Assembly: GCF_041146795.1 (NCBI RefSeq)
Contig: NC_135176.1
Coordinates: forward strand, 17,061,786 to 17,125,785
Direction of reading: 5' to 3'
DNA length: 64,000 bases
Source: Maylandia zebra
Taxonomy: Eukaryota; Chordata; Actinopteri; Cichliformes; Cichlidae
Under the pieces are notes generated by a model that did not search any database, was not told where the DNA came from, and was given only the letters and a program-made list of their open reading frames with translations. Of this stretch, positions 24,901-38,029 are shown in pieces. Both the position numbers and the translations under genes were made by a program. The first letter of the stretch is position 1. Each line of letters opens with the position of its first letter.

Positions 24901-27900
24901 TATAACATCACAGTTTTAAAAATATATTGTATATATTGGCCAAAAAGGACCGGATTAATTATAATGTAGGTAAAATAACACAGAGTACTTGTAAAACAGG
25001 CCATTTCTGTATTTTATAGCTCCTCCATAATTCGTATTGACTACAGTCTATTTACCAATCTAAATCAAGATATTAGACACTTAAAAACCATAGAAGCATT
25101 ACTAATTGCTTTGGCAGTTCATCACTTTTTCCTGCTTACTGAATGTCTGTAAATTATATGATAGCCAATATGTACACCACTATTGCAAGTGTACTGTTTT
25201 CTAACATAGTCCCATTTAGGTCACCTGATGTTAGGTTTTTTCTATATGAAATTAGTACATGGAAAAAAAAAACTCATCAGAGAGCTTCAGACAGCCAGCC
25301 GGCCTCACAGGTGAACTGAATTGGGACTTTAATTTCCAGAAACTCTGGCTGGCCAATCAACCTGCCTGGTTCACTTTTACTTTTACTGTCAGGCAGGAGG
25401 CCCACTGGCAGTGTCCATTTTCCAACGTCCTAAAAAAAGGTAAGGCCGCACTTGGTAAAATTCTGGTCGTGTTTTATTCAATCGGTGTGGTACTTCACCA
25501 TAGATTTATCACATATTAAACCTCATGATACCTAACGCCACGGATTTACCACCATTCTCTGTGCTTCGGTGCCATATTTACTAGAAGTTAGACAAGGTGA
25601 GTTTCCGCGTGCTTTAGTTACTCCATGTTTAATTCATATCGTTGACCTCAGGGTAAGGTCAAAAGCTCTAATTCAAAAGCAGAATCTATCAAGTATACCA
25701 AAAGTAACCTGAATTTTGCAGCACTTGGCTTGACGGTCTTTAGATAAAGTAAGCCAGACAAATCACTCCGCTCACCGCTAAATATCTGCAAGTACACTGA
25801 CGTCAGCTGCTATGATGTCCCCGTGACAACAACCCCGTGACAATAGCGTGTGAATGAGTGTTTAAGTTTTTTTAGTCATATTGGAAAATCTATCCAAGGC
25901 TAGAACTCCCGACCTTTTATTGATGGTGTTAACAATATTAGTTTGACCTTTATTCTTTTCTTCAGTCCGAGCAAACGGAACAACTTCTATTGACTTTATT
26001 GATCGTTGACTTCGTCCAAAAAGCCTGTTTAGCGTACAAGTCTGAGTATGTTCATACTGAGATGAGGGGAAATGAGCGTTGTACTCCAGAGAAGGGCCAT
26101 CTTAAACTGAGTCACTTATCGGGGCAGCAGACTATACACCCAATGCGCTCCCAGGCTGGTGCCTACCTGCTCACTATTGCCACTCCTGAGAGTTCTCTCA
26201 GTTCATGAAATTTAGTCAATGTGTCACATACTTGATGAACTGATATGAAGCAGCTGCCTCAAATGCTGTTTCATTTCCTAATTCATGCATTTTCTTTCAA
26301 AGTGCCCTCTGTATGTCCTCCTTCACAACCTCTATTGTTTTCATATTTACTGTTAAACTGGTCTCCTTCTCATTCGTTCACGCACATTCTGACTTGGTTT
26401 GAGAGACATTGATTCCTCTTCTCTCCAGAGCATAGTTCCACCTCTGCAGGCTCTCATCTAGCTGCTCCCCCACTCTCACTATAAATGTCCAAACATGTGA
26501 AGACTGAACCTCAACTGCAAAGCACCCGAAGCAAATTTATGTCCATAATTAAACTGCCTCATCTGCACTTACTGTGTGAGTTTTATCCCTTCAGGTTATA
26601 GTGGAATGATTAGATTTAAAAATCAAGTGGATCTCACTAATTAAAATCACTCTCTCCTCCCATCCTGGTCTTTTTGAGATAAATGTCATGATCTACTGGT
26701 ATGTATTATTATTTCTCTGTAGACTGGATTGAAGTAGAAGCTCTGCCCTTTATTTTCTTGTTGCCATGGTGAATCCTCGTATTGGAGCTCCACTGATGAC
26801 TACTTTGTTTCATTACTCATGCACACTCTGAGCACAAACTAAACATACTCAGGGCAGACTGAAGAAACTCAGATTTTCTGGAAAATGAGTTTCTCATGTT
26901 GGATTGAAGTTTGACTCAGGTTCTTAAACCTGTGTTCTGGATCTACTTTATTTACTTATTTTGTGCTTCCCTCTGTCTGATTGAACACCTGTGAAATCAA
27001 CGAATGAAGCGATTTAGAGCTTTCTTCCTCTTTCACAAACTATTAGTGTCATTTTTGGGATGATCACTAGCCCAAATGTCATGTTGGAAAACTGGCTTTC
27101 TTTATGTGTAAATGCAAACTCCTACTAGGAGGGGAAAAAAAACTCGTATAAATCTGTCTTGTTTTACAGAAGGAAAAAATAGTTGTCTGTCTTTTCCTCA
27201 GTAATATCTTTCATTGCTTTTAACATTGCAGATAATACATAGTACAAATTGTTAATGTTTGACCTTGTTTAGTTTTATATCCCGCTTGTATTTCATGAAG
27301 GACTAGTTTGAGGTTGTGTTATACATACGATTGAATTTTTGCACATTCCAGTCCTCTTAGTCTCTAAAGTCTGGTTGTTTAACATCAAACCAGTCAGTTC
27401 TGGGGATTAGCTGGTGGCAACTGCACACTGGGGTACTCCTCCAAGAACACAATGTTAAGGCTGCTTTGTTTGCATTCACGCTGCTTATAGGAAGCCAGCA
27501 TTGGGTAAGTTCACAACCTTTTGTTGTGAACTTTTACTTTCTTGTGGTGCTGTTTCAGCTTCTTCAGTTTCCCTGATATGGCACTGGTGCATGGTGTGTG
27601 TGGTGTATGCCTTGTCACAAGTTGAGGGGAAAAGCTGAGTCAAAACGGCATTCTATGATTAGGGGAAAAATGTATTTAACTGTTTTAGTTCTGTGTTTTG
27701 TACTGAAAAAGTCAAGAACTGTTTTTACACTCTGTGTGTGTGTGTGTGTGTGTGTGTGGCAAGATAAGCAGTCATGTTGTGCTTATCTTGCTAAGTACCT
27801 TTTTTTATTTTTTAAACAGAGCAATAATTTAAAGATTTCTATATTTAATCAGTATTTTTCTACCATGTTGGTATATTACTCCAGGCTCTCTGGTTAGATA

Positions 27901-28390
27901 TTATACCAGTGAGTCTGTGACAGTCTTTTTGATATAATCTCCAAATATCGCACAAACCTGAATGCTGGCTATATACACTAAAGTAGCACAGTTGGAGTAG
28001 AATACCACAGAATGTTTGATACAGTATACAATTGATCCGTAATGTAATGCAGTTTTCTTGAATAAATAAAATACAAACTCAATCAAACAAATATTGCCCA
28101 TGCAGACAGTTTCTTATACATTGAATCAGAACTGTAGTTTTTAGTGGAGTAGAGTAACTGTTGTGGGGGGTTTTTTTTTTTTTTTGTTTGTTTTTTTTTT
28201 TTTAATCCTATGTCTTGTACAGTTGCAACACTATAAAATCACTGACCAACTGGTTTCACCTGTTTTAGATTGCTTTCTTTTCTTAAACTATAGTACAAGA
28301 ATGGCCATGCCTTCTTCAGGCATGTGGAGTGATCAAGTTTTAGTTGTCACTTGAGTTCAAATCTAATCATTGTCCTTGTTTCTTGTTCAG
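24901..28390. other. Intergenic and upstream region of SLC46A3-like copy 2
   Basis: It must contain the copy 2 promoter. Candidate 5' UTR donors are AAAAAAAG before GTAAGG near 25,440 and GACAAG before GTGAGT at 25,597, with a CCAAT box at 25353-25357. A (TG)n tract lies at 27,732-27,758 and a T-rich run at 28,171-28,204. No coding sequence is visible. Confidence 0.5.
27732..27758. repeat. (TG)n microsatellite
   Basis: About 13 TG units upstream of SLC46A3-like copy 2. Confidence 0.92.
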
Positions 28391-28413
28391 GACATTTTCC
28401 AGCCCTCCTCAGA

Positions 28414-28593
28414 ATGAAGCGTCTCTTGCTTCTGGAGCCTGTGATGGCCCTGTGCACTTTTTCCTATTTTCTCAATGCTCCACTTATGCAGCAGTATGTT
28501 TACCGGAGACTCTGGGCGCAGATGACAAACACCACCTATCCCATCTCTGACACATCCAGATGTACAACAAGCAACAGCTCAAGCAGTTATGAG
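28414..28593 (+). CDS. SLC46A3-like copy 2, coding exon 1 (residues 1-60)
   Basis: Preceded by acceptor CTTGTTCAG at 28390, or another at TTTTCCAG; donor GTTTGT. The first loop is five residues shorter than in copy 1. Confidence 0.9.
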
Positions 28594-31500
28594 GTTTGTC
28601 ATTAATCTCTGGCTCCAAGGTAGGATTCATGGGTACCAAAAATGGAAGGACCTACTATAAAATGAGGGCATGCACAGTTACAGCCATCAGTTAAGTGGCG
28701 TAAAACACAAATCAGCATTAGCTGCATTTGCATTATACTTTTCTTAAAACTGTTGCACTGAATACTGTCATTGATACTGTAGCAGGAAAATTCATATTTA
28801 ATGCTCATTTCAGATAAGATCTAGCATTACTTAGAAATTTACAAGTGCATGTGAAAGTTTCTTCAACTGAATTTGCTTTTGGCTTTAATTTAATGTTGTT
28901 TTTTTTGCATGAACGATTTAGGAATTACAACCATTTCTATACAGAGTCCTCCATTTCAGAGACTTTGAAATAACTGAACAATAACAATTTTAAATAAGGA
29001 TTATTCCTAATACTTCTCTGAGAATAATATGATGAATGACAGAACTGTAGAGCACAGAGTGCCAAATACAGTTTCTTCTCACGTTGGGATGCTCTTCTAG
29101 CCCCTTACTGCAGCCACCTTCAATTGTTGCTTGTTTTTGGGTCTCTGACCTCAGGGATCAGGTGACTGAAGAATATCTCAAGACAGTATTTCTTGGTATT
29201 AAGAAACTCTTGGGTTGCTTTTGCAGTATGCTTTATCCATATGGATGGCTTTGAAACACTTGGAATCAACTGCAGGGAGCATCCCTTCGAATACTGGCTG
29301 TGAAGCTGCTTTTCAGTCAGCTTCTGACCCTCTGTTAATGGGGCAATATATAAAAATGGCTGTAATTTCAAAACAGTTGAATTTTGTATTGTTATTAAAT
29401 TAAGTTCTAAGATGATTTGAATCTTAAAAGTTGGACTTACCAATCTTTGTGTTTTATTTTTAAAATCCACTCTGGGGTTATACAGAGGAAAAACTTGAAA
29501 AATGTCTGTGTCCAAAAACACAGTTACCAAGCTGTATTTTGGTGAGTTTGCTTTTGCAGTTAAAATTAAGTCTGTTTTGTGTCTCTCTGCATTTCTAGGG
29601 CGTACAGAAGCAGGCATCTCTCTTCTCCCTTTACACAGATGTCCTCTGCACAATCCCATCTTTGTTGGTCATTCTCTTGCTGGTGACCTACAGCGACAGA
29701 GCAGGGCGCAAAATCACAATCATCATACCTGTGATTGGCATGTTGATCAATACCTTGGCCTACCTGACTGTATCCTATTTTGAGCTCAACATTTACCTTC
29801 TCATTGGCTCCTCAATCCTCAGCGCTTTGTGTGGCGGCTTGGGCACATTTCTGGGTGGCTGTTTTGCCTACATAGCAGACCTGTGTGACACCCGTCGCAA
29901 GAAGACTCTGCGCATGGCTGGAGTAGACATGATGATTGGCGTGTTGGCTGGCGGGGCTTCAATATCAACAGGCTACTTCCTGAAAACTGCAGGATTTAAC
30001 TGGCCTTTCCTAACATCTGCGTTGATACTGTGTTTGAGCCTAATCTATGCAGTCTTTGTCCTTGAGGAGACAATAAAGCCTCCATCAGATGTCGTTATTA
30101 TGGATTTGGCACCTCAGCGCTCAGCCATAAAACAGATGGTCTGTGGGGTCTACCAGATGCTTGCAGGGGCTAGTCGTAGTTGTAAAATTGCTTTGGCCCT
30201 CCTCATTGTCATCTTTATCAGCTTTTCCTTTGCATATATTGGTGGGGTCTCTATGATAACGCTGTATGAGCTCAATAAGCCCCTGTGCTGGACTGAGATT
30301 TTGATTGGCTACGGCTCAGCACTGACCACCACTGTGTTCCTGACTAGCTTCGTGGGAGTGTCCTTATTTACATGCTGTGGTGTGCCCCAGCTGTTCATTG
30401 TCCTGTTTGGGATCCTGTCTCTGGTGATGAGCATGGTGATGACAGCGTTTGCTGAGACCACCTTATTTATGTTTGTAGGTGAGGGGGAGCGGCTTTACAT
30501 TTTAGCACTCTTAACTAGGCAATCAGAATACTGGAACTCTGCAAATTGCTTAAGTAATTTATATCCATAAAACCCTGCCATATTGAGCAAGATGTGTTTG
30601 TGCTGCTCTGCCATGATGAGTAAAAGTAAGCTGATCATGCTAGACTCGCAGGCTGGTTTGAAGACTCTGCCATCTTGGGTTTTTAGTAAAACTGTTCAAA
30701 ATCTATTAGCTCTCAAGTCGACACATTTTGTCAGAGCTACAAAAAGAGGAAAACTGCATTAATGTCAACACCAGTAGAATATTGTTCTATTTGCACAATC
30801 AGTGAGGTAGATGCGATTACAACTGCAGACGCATCATAGCTGCAAAGTTCTGAATTGTCTTTGCCTACAGTATAGATTTATAGACTCAATCAAACACTAT
30901 AAATCTGCATTACTAACTGGAAGTAACCAATGGGTTTTTGTCCAATTTAATCCTCAGTTACCACTGTTTTGCATAATCCTCTTGTATCTAATGCTGTCTA
31001 AGAGATGTGCATCTTTATCAATGAACAGGAAATTAACATTAAACAAATCTAAAATGTTCATTGGCCCAGATTTCAATGTAATTATATTATAATGCTGAAG
31101 TATTTTGCATAATAAAAAAGTAATTGTCTGTTATGCATTTTCCCCTCCAGCAATTGGATCAATGATTCTGTCTAAAATGCCTTTCCCTGTTCTGCGCGCC
31201 ATGATGTCAGAGATCATCTCAAAGTCTGAGCAGGGTGAGTGAGTTTAGTGCTTTACAAGAACCACAAAACCATGTCTGAGAGTGTTTGTGGAGTCAGTCC
31301 ATTGAAGGATGGCACATTCCAGAAGCTTGTGGGTGCACTTAAAAACGAAGCACTTTAAGTTTCTGTTGGATTTGACAGAATTAAACTCTTAATCTTTAGG
31401 GTTTGTGTAACCCTTTCACCTTCTGAGCATGGTGGTGTTGTTACTGTTATGATTGTTATTTATTTTACAGGAGCCCTGTTTGCCTTCTTGTACTTTCTGG

Positions 31501-32848
31501 AGATAATAAGCAACAAGGTATCGACTGGAGTCTTTAACAGTATTTATGCTGCTACGGTGTCATGGTGCCCTGGCTTTGTGTTCCTGTTGTCTGCAGGACT
31601 CTGTGGGATCCCTTTGTCTGTTATTGGGTAAGCTAATAATTATGCCTTAAGTGTAACAAAGTTTCAAAGGATCATACCACTGCCTTTGCAAGTTTGACTA
31701 AAAACCAGAGATGATGTACATGAGTTGTGACAAAATGATTTATTATTATAAGACAATAACAGTAACTGAGTGAACTAATTAAATAATACAATATATTTCA
31801 AAGTTCAAAATATAAGAAATAGCTCAATTTTAAATATCAAGAATATTACAGAGGTGAAATGTATACGATTGACATCTAAAAACAGGCTGTAATCACCGTA
31901 AACTTTAAACGGTATGTCTGTGCCACTGTATGTTTTAGCATTTTACATACATGTAGCATCCTCAAAACTCGGTGGTACATTCAAGGCTGCTTTCATGTGA
32001 CATTATTTGTCAATAGAAGTATGTCATTGAGGTAAAGTACCTGAAGGTGTTTGCTGAATTTTAACCACGGTGTATTTATTCAGTAAACCAAAAAAGGGGC
32101 AGTTTCCTTGTTAAGAGCGACTTGGCAGAAATGTTTTAAGCTTTCTAACTTGACTAGAAAAGCATTTCTGCTTGACTGGGCACTTGGAAATTAGAGGACT
32201 CAGTTCCTCTTACTAATCCAACTTTTTCTCACCGGTCAAGTTCCTCTTTTGCATGTTAATATACATCTCTAGTATCCTCATAATGTCTATTTTATTTAAC
32301 AAAAGTTTTGAGCTTTGTTGAACCAATTGCTTTATTTAATATAACTTAAATCAAATGAAAAACACACGCTTTTATTGCGTCTTTTAAGAAAAAGACAAAC
32401 TGCTTTATATAAAAGGCATCAACCAGAGCAAGTGCCACAAAAAAAATCTGCCAAATCAAACATGTGGAACTGTCTGCTGTAGTTCCCTGTGAACTGTGTA
32501 CAGCACTGTGTATATACCAGATGTTCTCTTTCGTATGTATGTCTTACTGTAACATTGGAAAAATGGCCGTACTTTGGTAGTTTCTTGGAGCTATGTTGGG
32601 CATGTGCCTGTCAGAAGGGTAATGAACATATGTATTAAGAAAGCATGATGATATGGAAAAATGGATGCACAGTTGGATGGAACTGCTAATATAGTACCAT
32701 ATCCTTTTTCTGCTTAACACCTGTTTGTTCTCATTTCAGGGCGGTGGTTCTGATGAAAGTAGATGTTACCCAAGAAGCCCAAATGACAAATCCTTTGATC
32801 TTAGAGGAGGAGAACCCTCTTGAAGGTCCTAGTCAGAGTCCTCCTTAA
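28414..32848 (+). CDS. SLC46A3-like transporter, tandem copy 2 (469 aa)
   Basis: Paralogue of the preceding gene with the same five-exon plan and phases (0, 1, 1, 2): 28414-28593, 29599-30478, 31151-31234, 31471-31627, 32740-32848. Exons 3 and 4 are exactly the same length as in copy 1. Start MKRLLLLEPVMALCTF; loop 1 has two sequons (N39, N54) and C50, with C290 in LCW as a likely disulfide partner. Motif-A variant SDRAGRK at 92-98. The tail keeps an acidic EEENPLEG block but lacks the terminal LL of copy 1, so trafficking may differ. It appears intact, with all splice sites consensus. Substrate unknown; expected to be an MFS solute carrier of lysosome or plasma membrane. Confidence 0.92.
29599..30478 (+). 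CDS. SLC46A3-like copy 2, coding exon 2 (61-354)
   Basis: Acceptor TGCATTTCTAG, donor GTGAGG. It holds helices 2-9, with FLGGCFAYIADLCDTRRKK and LCWTEILIGYGSALTTTVF. The first codon is GGC, against GAG in copy 1. Confidence 0.95.
31151..31234 (+). CDS. SLC46A3-like copy 2, coding exon 3 (354-382)
   Basis: 84 nt, acceptor CCCCTCCAG, donor GTGAGT. It encodes MILSKMPFPVLRAMMSEIIS and KSEQ. Confidence 0.94.
31471..31627 (+). CDS. SLC46A3-like copy 2, coding exon 4 (382-434)
   Basis: 157 nt, acceptor TATTTTACAG, donor GTAAGC. It encodes GALFAFLYFLEIISNK and SIYAATVSWCPGFVFLLSAG. Confidence 0.94.
31628..32739. other. Intron 4 of SLC46A3-like copy 2
   Basis: A/T-rich intron with no recognisable gene or repeat. 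Not alignable by eye with intron 4 of copy 1, which has the LINE tail. Confidence 0.6.
32740..32848 (+). CDS. SLC46A3-like copy 2, last coding exon (434-469)
   Basis: Acceptor GTTCTCATTTCAG, stop TAA at 32846-32848. It encodes a cytosolic tail with EEENPLEG. Confidence 0.92.
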
Positions 32849-33073
32849 CTGAGACTCTTGGTCTAAGATTTTTCTTGGATTCGTCTTTGTTGTTTTCTGG
32901 CTTCATGTGTTGCTAATGTAGATTGCCGTTGAGTTAACTTAAGTTACAATGAACTTGTGTTAATATTAATGTGCACCATAAAATATATTTGAACTAGGTG
33001 AAGACCGAGACAAACTCACAAAAATGCATAAAATTCATCAGATTTAATGTTAATACTGTTTTGATACATGTTA

Positions 33074-33079
33074 AATAAA
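33074..33079 (+). promoter_or_regulatory. Polyadenylation signal AATAAA for copy 2
   Basis: 226 nt after the stop, in a short 3' UTR. The next downstream sequence shows no gene. Confidence 0.7.
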
Positions 33080-33099
33080 AATCTTGACTATCAAGTTTG

Positions 33100-34535
33100 T
33101 GTTTATCTAGAACTCAATCATTTATGTAATCCACCAGATGCGCATTGTTGATGTATTATGTTTATCAAAGCTGTCAGCAGAATTTACAGTATACATGAAA
33201 ACACCTGGAAACAAGTGGAGCAAGTTCAGCTCATAAGCCAGAAGGGATTTTTGAGGAAATCCTTATTTTCTCTTAAAATATTTTTTAAAAGTTCATGGTT
33301 CTTCTTTAGTGTTAATATTCTAAGGAATAACTATAAGGAAGGAAAGCCCTTAATAGCATTTTAACAGACTTGAATAAAAGAGTAACATGTTCTTGGCCTT
33401 CCTAAAATCTCTAGTATATTCAACAGCCTCCCATTGAAACTAATCTGATCTAATTTACCTGCATGTGCAATTTTTGGACAAAAGCTGAATGATCTTTGGT
33501 AATGATTTTGGGTGTGCATTTAAAGCGCAATCCTTGCTCTTGTCAGGGGTATCCAGAGCCCAGGAAGTAGCAGAAGTCCAGTAAACGTCACTATCAAATC
33601 AGCCCCTTCTCATCACAGAAGTTACTGCAACACCTCACTCATTTGGAAAAATATTCTGGGCCACAACAGAAGAATGGTGAAGTGGTGTCATGTCTTTTGT
33701 ATATCAACCACTAGATGCCACTCTTGGTCCAGGCTTGAAACTTGGAGTATTAATCTCAGTACTACTGTGTGGTTCCTTTGTTTTCTTTTTCCTTTTTCCA
33801 TGCATTGTCTTCGAAAATGAAAAACTCTTTTGAACGTCTCATACATTTAAACTTTTCATTTACGGTATATATGCTGAATGTATTACTATGGACTTCATTA
33901 CCTTGTTAGTCCAGCCAAGGTTTAACTGAATGATCTGATAACCTGTTAAGAGCCACATCATGTCTTGGGATACATTTAATGCAATCAATGCTCCCAAAGT
34001 GATGTGGAGAATATTCTAATAAGTGTGATGTTAATAACAAACATTACGCAGTATTTCCATCCCTCTTTGTCTTCTGTACAGAAAGAACTTCACTCAGTGG
34101 ACATGCATATGAAACAGTTTGTCTTACACTTGAATCTCAATTCAATTATCAGAGTTTTTCATGTAAATCTAATTAACCTACACATGATGCTTCACATACA
34201 TAGTTTAGGTAAAGTTTAAACTGGACCTTTGTGCTGTTGGGGTGTTTTGATTGCAGCTGTGTTGAGAGATGGGACTTACACATGAGAGCAGGAAATGTTA
34301 CAACTGAGGTTCATGTTCAGTGTGGTGACCAGGCTATTTCTGCCTTTAATATAGAGGACCACCTTGCACTTAAGAGAAACACAATCTTGTTGCTTTTTAA
34401 AATTGCAGACGTAAAACATGACAGTTAAAGTGCGCTCAATATACTTTTCCCTTCTTTTTTTCAATATCTTCACTATTGGTCTACAGGGCACGTCGGTTTA
34501 AATTGGCTTGATTCGTGGAAACCCAAATGACGTCT
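33100..34535. other. Intergenic, nothing recognised
   Basis: Unique-looking A/T-rich sequence after the SLC46 pair. No exon, RNA gene or clear transposon seen. Confidence 0.5.
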
Positions 34536-34539
34536 GACC

Positions 34540-34836
34540 TTAATGCGCAGTTATTTGATTTCCATCCTCAAGACTTGAGGCCCGTGACTGCAGCTTGATT
34601 GTACGGTAATGTTGACACTGCGTATGAATTAGGTCTGTGTCGGAGGTTACAAAGGGAATCTTCTGAGGCAGGGCTTTCTTGGCACCAAACATGAGGTTTC
34701 TGGTTAAATTAGAGACGGAGGTGTGGTGAGGAGTAACACTGGTTTGCGCAGAATTCCCAGGGGTAAGCGGCTCAAGGGGAGACAGTCGTGGTAGTGGCTC
34801 GACCCTGTCTGGCATGCATGGGGTCGCTGACGATTA
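34540..34836 (-). other. Orphan open stretch, possible terminal exon
   Basis: An open frame of about 95 codons ends at TAA (34542-34540). An acceptor-like TTTAATCGTCAG lies at its upstream side, just after an in-frame TAA. The peptide includes NLMFGAKKALPQKIPFVTSD. I recognise no family. Chance is possible. Confidence 0.2.
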
Positions 34837-35507
34837 AAGGGAAGTTTGACAGAGTCTGGTTGAGATTGGAAACAGGGAATCGGGGTCTTTGGTTTCTGGT
34901 TTCTAAAGTAGCTTAGTCAGCAGTTACGCTCATGTGCAGCGCACCACATCACATCAGATCAAGAGCCTAATCTCAGATGTTGATCCAGAAAGTTGCAAGC
35001 AGACCTCTCTTTATCTCAACCTTCTGTCCCCCGAAGGAGATAATTGACAATAATATGAAAACCCATTTGAGGTGGTTTGCGTGATTTAAACGAAGAGGTG
35101 GCGGGACAGCCTGGCTTCTCAGTCGAGATCAATTTGATGATCTGAGAATGATTTGTTCACACCATGATCCACTGCATATGCTCAGTATAGCACTGAAAAG
35201 TCAGTGTAAAGAAGAATAACTACACATTGAATCCCAGAGATATCCTAAAATAAGAAAAGTACAATTTCTATAATGAGAGAAGGCTATCAGGACAACTTTT
35301 TAGACTTAAATTGTAAGAAATAAATGTGTAAAATTAATTATTAACTTCTGTAATAGACAAAAACAGAAATTTTCTTGTATGTTGGTTAAGCACTTTGATG
35401 TTGTATAAATGGACACGGTGGAGATCTTTATCATTAGGAAAAGTTATAAAACTTATGAAGACAATTCATTTTTTCCAAAGCTGTCCAGTGGGATAGATTG
35501 GTGTCTT

Positions 35508-35700
35508 TGCCAGGCCGATTCTGGAACCTGGGGCCTTATGTTAGACACCCCTGCCCAATGAGCAAGCACTTGGCGACAGTGGGATGGAAAAACTCCCTTC
35601 TAACAGAAAGAAACTCCTGGCAGTACTGGGCTCAGGGAGGGGCAGACATCTGCTCCGACCACCTGGGGGTGAGGGGAGGGAGACAAAGCATGTTGATAGC
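35508..35700 (+). repeat. Teleost interspersed repeat fragment
   Basis: Core caatgagcaagcacttggcg, then aaaaactcccttctaacag and gctcagggaggggcag, which I recall as a repeat common in percomorph genomes. Class uncertain. Confidence 0.55.
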
Positions 35701-38029
35701 TCAATATTTGCAGTCTCGGTTTATTCCTTTGATGAAGGTGACAGCAGAAGTTATACCAGCACATCTTTTTCACTATTGTTATCTAAACCCTCAGCTGGTA
35801 TGACGTTTATCTTTTGTTTTCTTCCAACCCCTTTTCTCTCTACAAAGGTCACTCAGCTGTGTTGGTTTCCTCCTGCCACGAGCTGTGGATGATGTGTGGT
35901 GGTGATTTTTTTTCCCCCCTCATTGCTGCGGCCATTCAATGCTCAACACATGTTATCTGTGTGTGTGTTTAGATGGATGTTTGTTTGAGTTCTGTGCCTC
36001 TGCAGTAATTACTCCTTTTTCTGTGAGGCTTCTAGTCCCTTGAAGCTAAACCGATATCCACATCAAGTTCTGGATTTTTGGCTCCCCCAATTTTTAGTAT
36101 TGCATTGTTGTTTGTTCTCTGATTCATCTCGTATTGCTGAGATAATCACATTTGCCCACCTTTTTCTGTCGCATCTGGATCCCACGGCTTCATGTGGTTG
36201 CCACTGCTTCCACAGATGTCTTCCGTCTTAGCTGCCAATAATGACTATTTCCTGTATTCCCCTCCCTCCCTTCTCATCAATCTTATTTGCTCTACACTAC
36301 TTCACATAAGAGAATTAAGTTGTTGTTGTTTTTTTAAAGAGGTTTCAAAAATAGATCTTTAACCACTATTACTGACACATGCTTTAACCACAGACCCCTC
36401 ATCTCCCCTTTGCCTTTCCTAGCTTCTATCTTTGACTCTAGACTTGTTTAAGGTCCAATTTACAGTGGATATCTTGTATGTCTGTTTCATATCCCTTTCA
36501 CACAAAATTCAAATGCAAGCTACTTGTTTCGTATTAAGGTGCTATGATATAAAAAATAGGCTCAATGATCAAATAGGGTCATATTTAATCGTTGAAGATA
36601 ATGATTAGCATAAATATTTCTGTAAATGTTCATTCTTATGTGTCCTTTTCAAAGTATCACTTTAAAAACCTGCAGTTTAGGGGTTTCCTGTCAGGTTTTA
36701 ATATTTATTGCTGGAGTAAGATTAGAAAAACAAAATTAAGTTGATGGATATAAAATGTCAGACGAAGAAAATTCCAATTTTCACAATTATCCCAATAAAC
36801 TTATTGCAGCCACACTGTTAAAGCTCCAGTTGAGGCCCTGTGCAGGAGGACCAGCCTGAAGACCGTTGATTGGCTGTGTCATCCTGCTGAGAGCACAGTG
36901 ATTACCATCCAGTGTCTTGGAAGCCATGAATGTCATTTGTGCAGAACAAGGTTCCTGTCTTTAGCCATGTAGTCTTAGAGAATGCAACCCCCCACATCTC
37001 TAGAAGAGTGGCAAAGGAAAGGTCACTGTGACAATCAATACTCTGCCCGGTTCTGCTTCAGTGCATCAGACTAATCAGCCTGCTACCCAAGGTGGGGGAG
37101 ATCTCAGGACCTGATAAATGGAAAGATGGAGGAAGAAGAAGAAAGCTACCAGTGATAGACTGGGCACACACTTAATATATTGTGAAGGGATTACCATCAG
37201 CATTGCAGACCCTCCTGAAATTCCCATAAATTCTTATAATTATCCTAGCCATGAGAAGAAAAAAAAAATCACATTTAGTGAATCCAGACCTTTGTCTGGT
37301 CTCAGTTTTCCTTGTGAAGATTTTATTATCTCTTTGGGTTTATTAATGTGCACATGGGTCTTAAGTGTGCTCACATTCACTGCAGTTGGTTAGACTGTGC
37401 TCTTAAAGACACAAAGACATTAGCACACAAACTGAGAGGTATCTCTGGTCAAAACAGAAGCTCTTCAGTTTCACTCTAACATTACAGAAACCACAGCCTG
37501 TAAACCCTCTGTTTAGCTGTATATACAGTCTCTGGTTTAGCCACACGGGCAAAACAATTAACCGGCATGCTATGTGTGGAGTGATGTGAGAGCACACAGT
37601 CACATCTGTATTTATCAGATTTTCTCTCAGCCAGCCTCTGCTCCTGTTCTTTGCAGCAGATTCATTTTTACAGCCTCCATTTGGCCTCATTGGCTTTTTG
37701 CTGGTCTATTAACAGAGTGTTTCTCATTTTAACTTTGCATTACAGTTTCCACAGGACTATCAGTGTTATGGCCTCAGTGTGGAAAGTTCAGAATCAGTTG
37801 ATACATAATGCTACTTTGTTCTGTCTTAGCAGTATTTTAGTTGGCCTTTGCGTTTGGTCTCAGAACAGAAACGAATAAAACCAAATGTACAAGTCATAGT
37901 TTTTTATAACTGACCAATTTCATTCAAAATACCAAAACCAGTTATTGAGGCTAAATGCTTTTTAAAAATCTAAATGCTTTTTAAAAACTAACTGTATTCA
38001 AAATAAACATGCTTGAAAAAACTGAAGAG
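35701..38029. other. Intergenic, nothing recognised
   Basis: No gene or clear repeat. The segment at about 36,830-37,110 is less A/T-rich than its surroundings and could be conserved non-coding sequence, which I cannot test. Confidence 0.45.

Noticed and set aside
29120..29659. 179-codon open frame on the minus strand
   Set aside because: It overlaps the antisense of SLC46A3-like exon 2 of copy 2 and its intron, with no family match. It is a shadow of the real exon.
17103..32848. SLC46A1 (proton-coupled folate transporter) as identity for the tandem pair
   Set aside because: The N-terminus and first loop follow SLC46A3; the SLC46A1-type N-terminal extension is missing.
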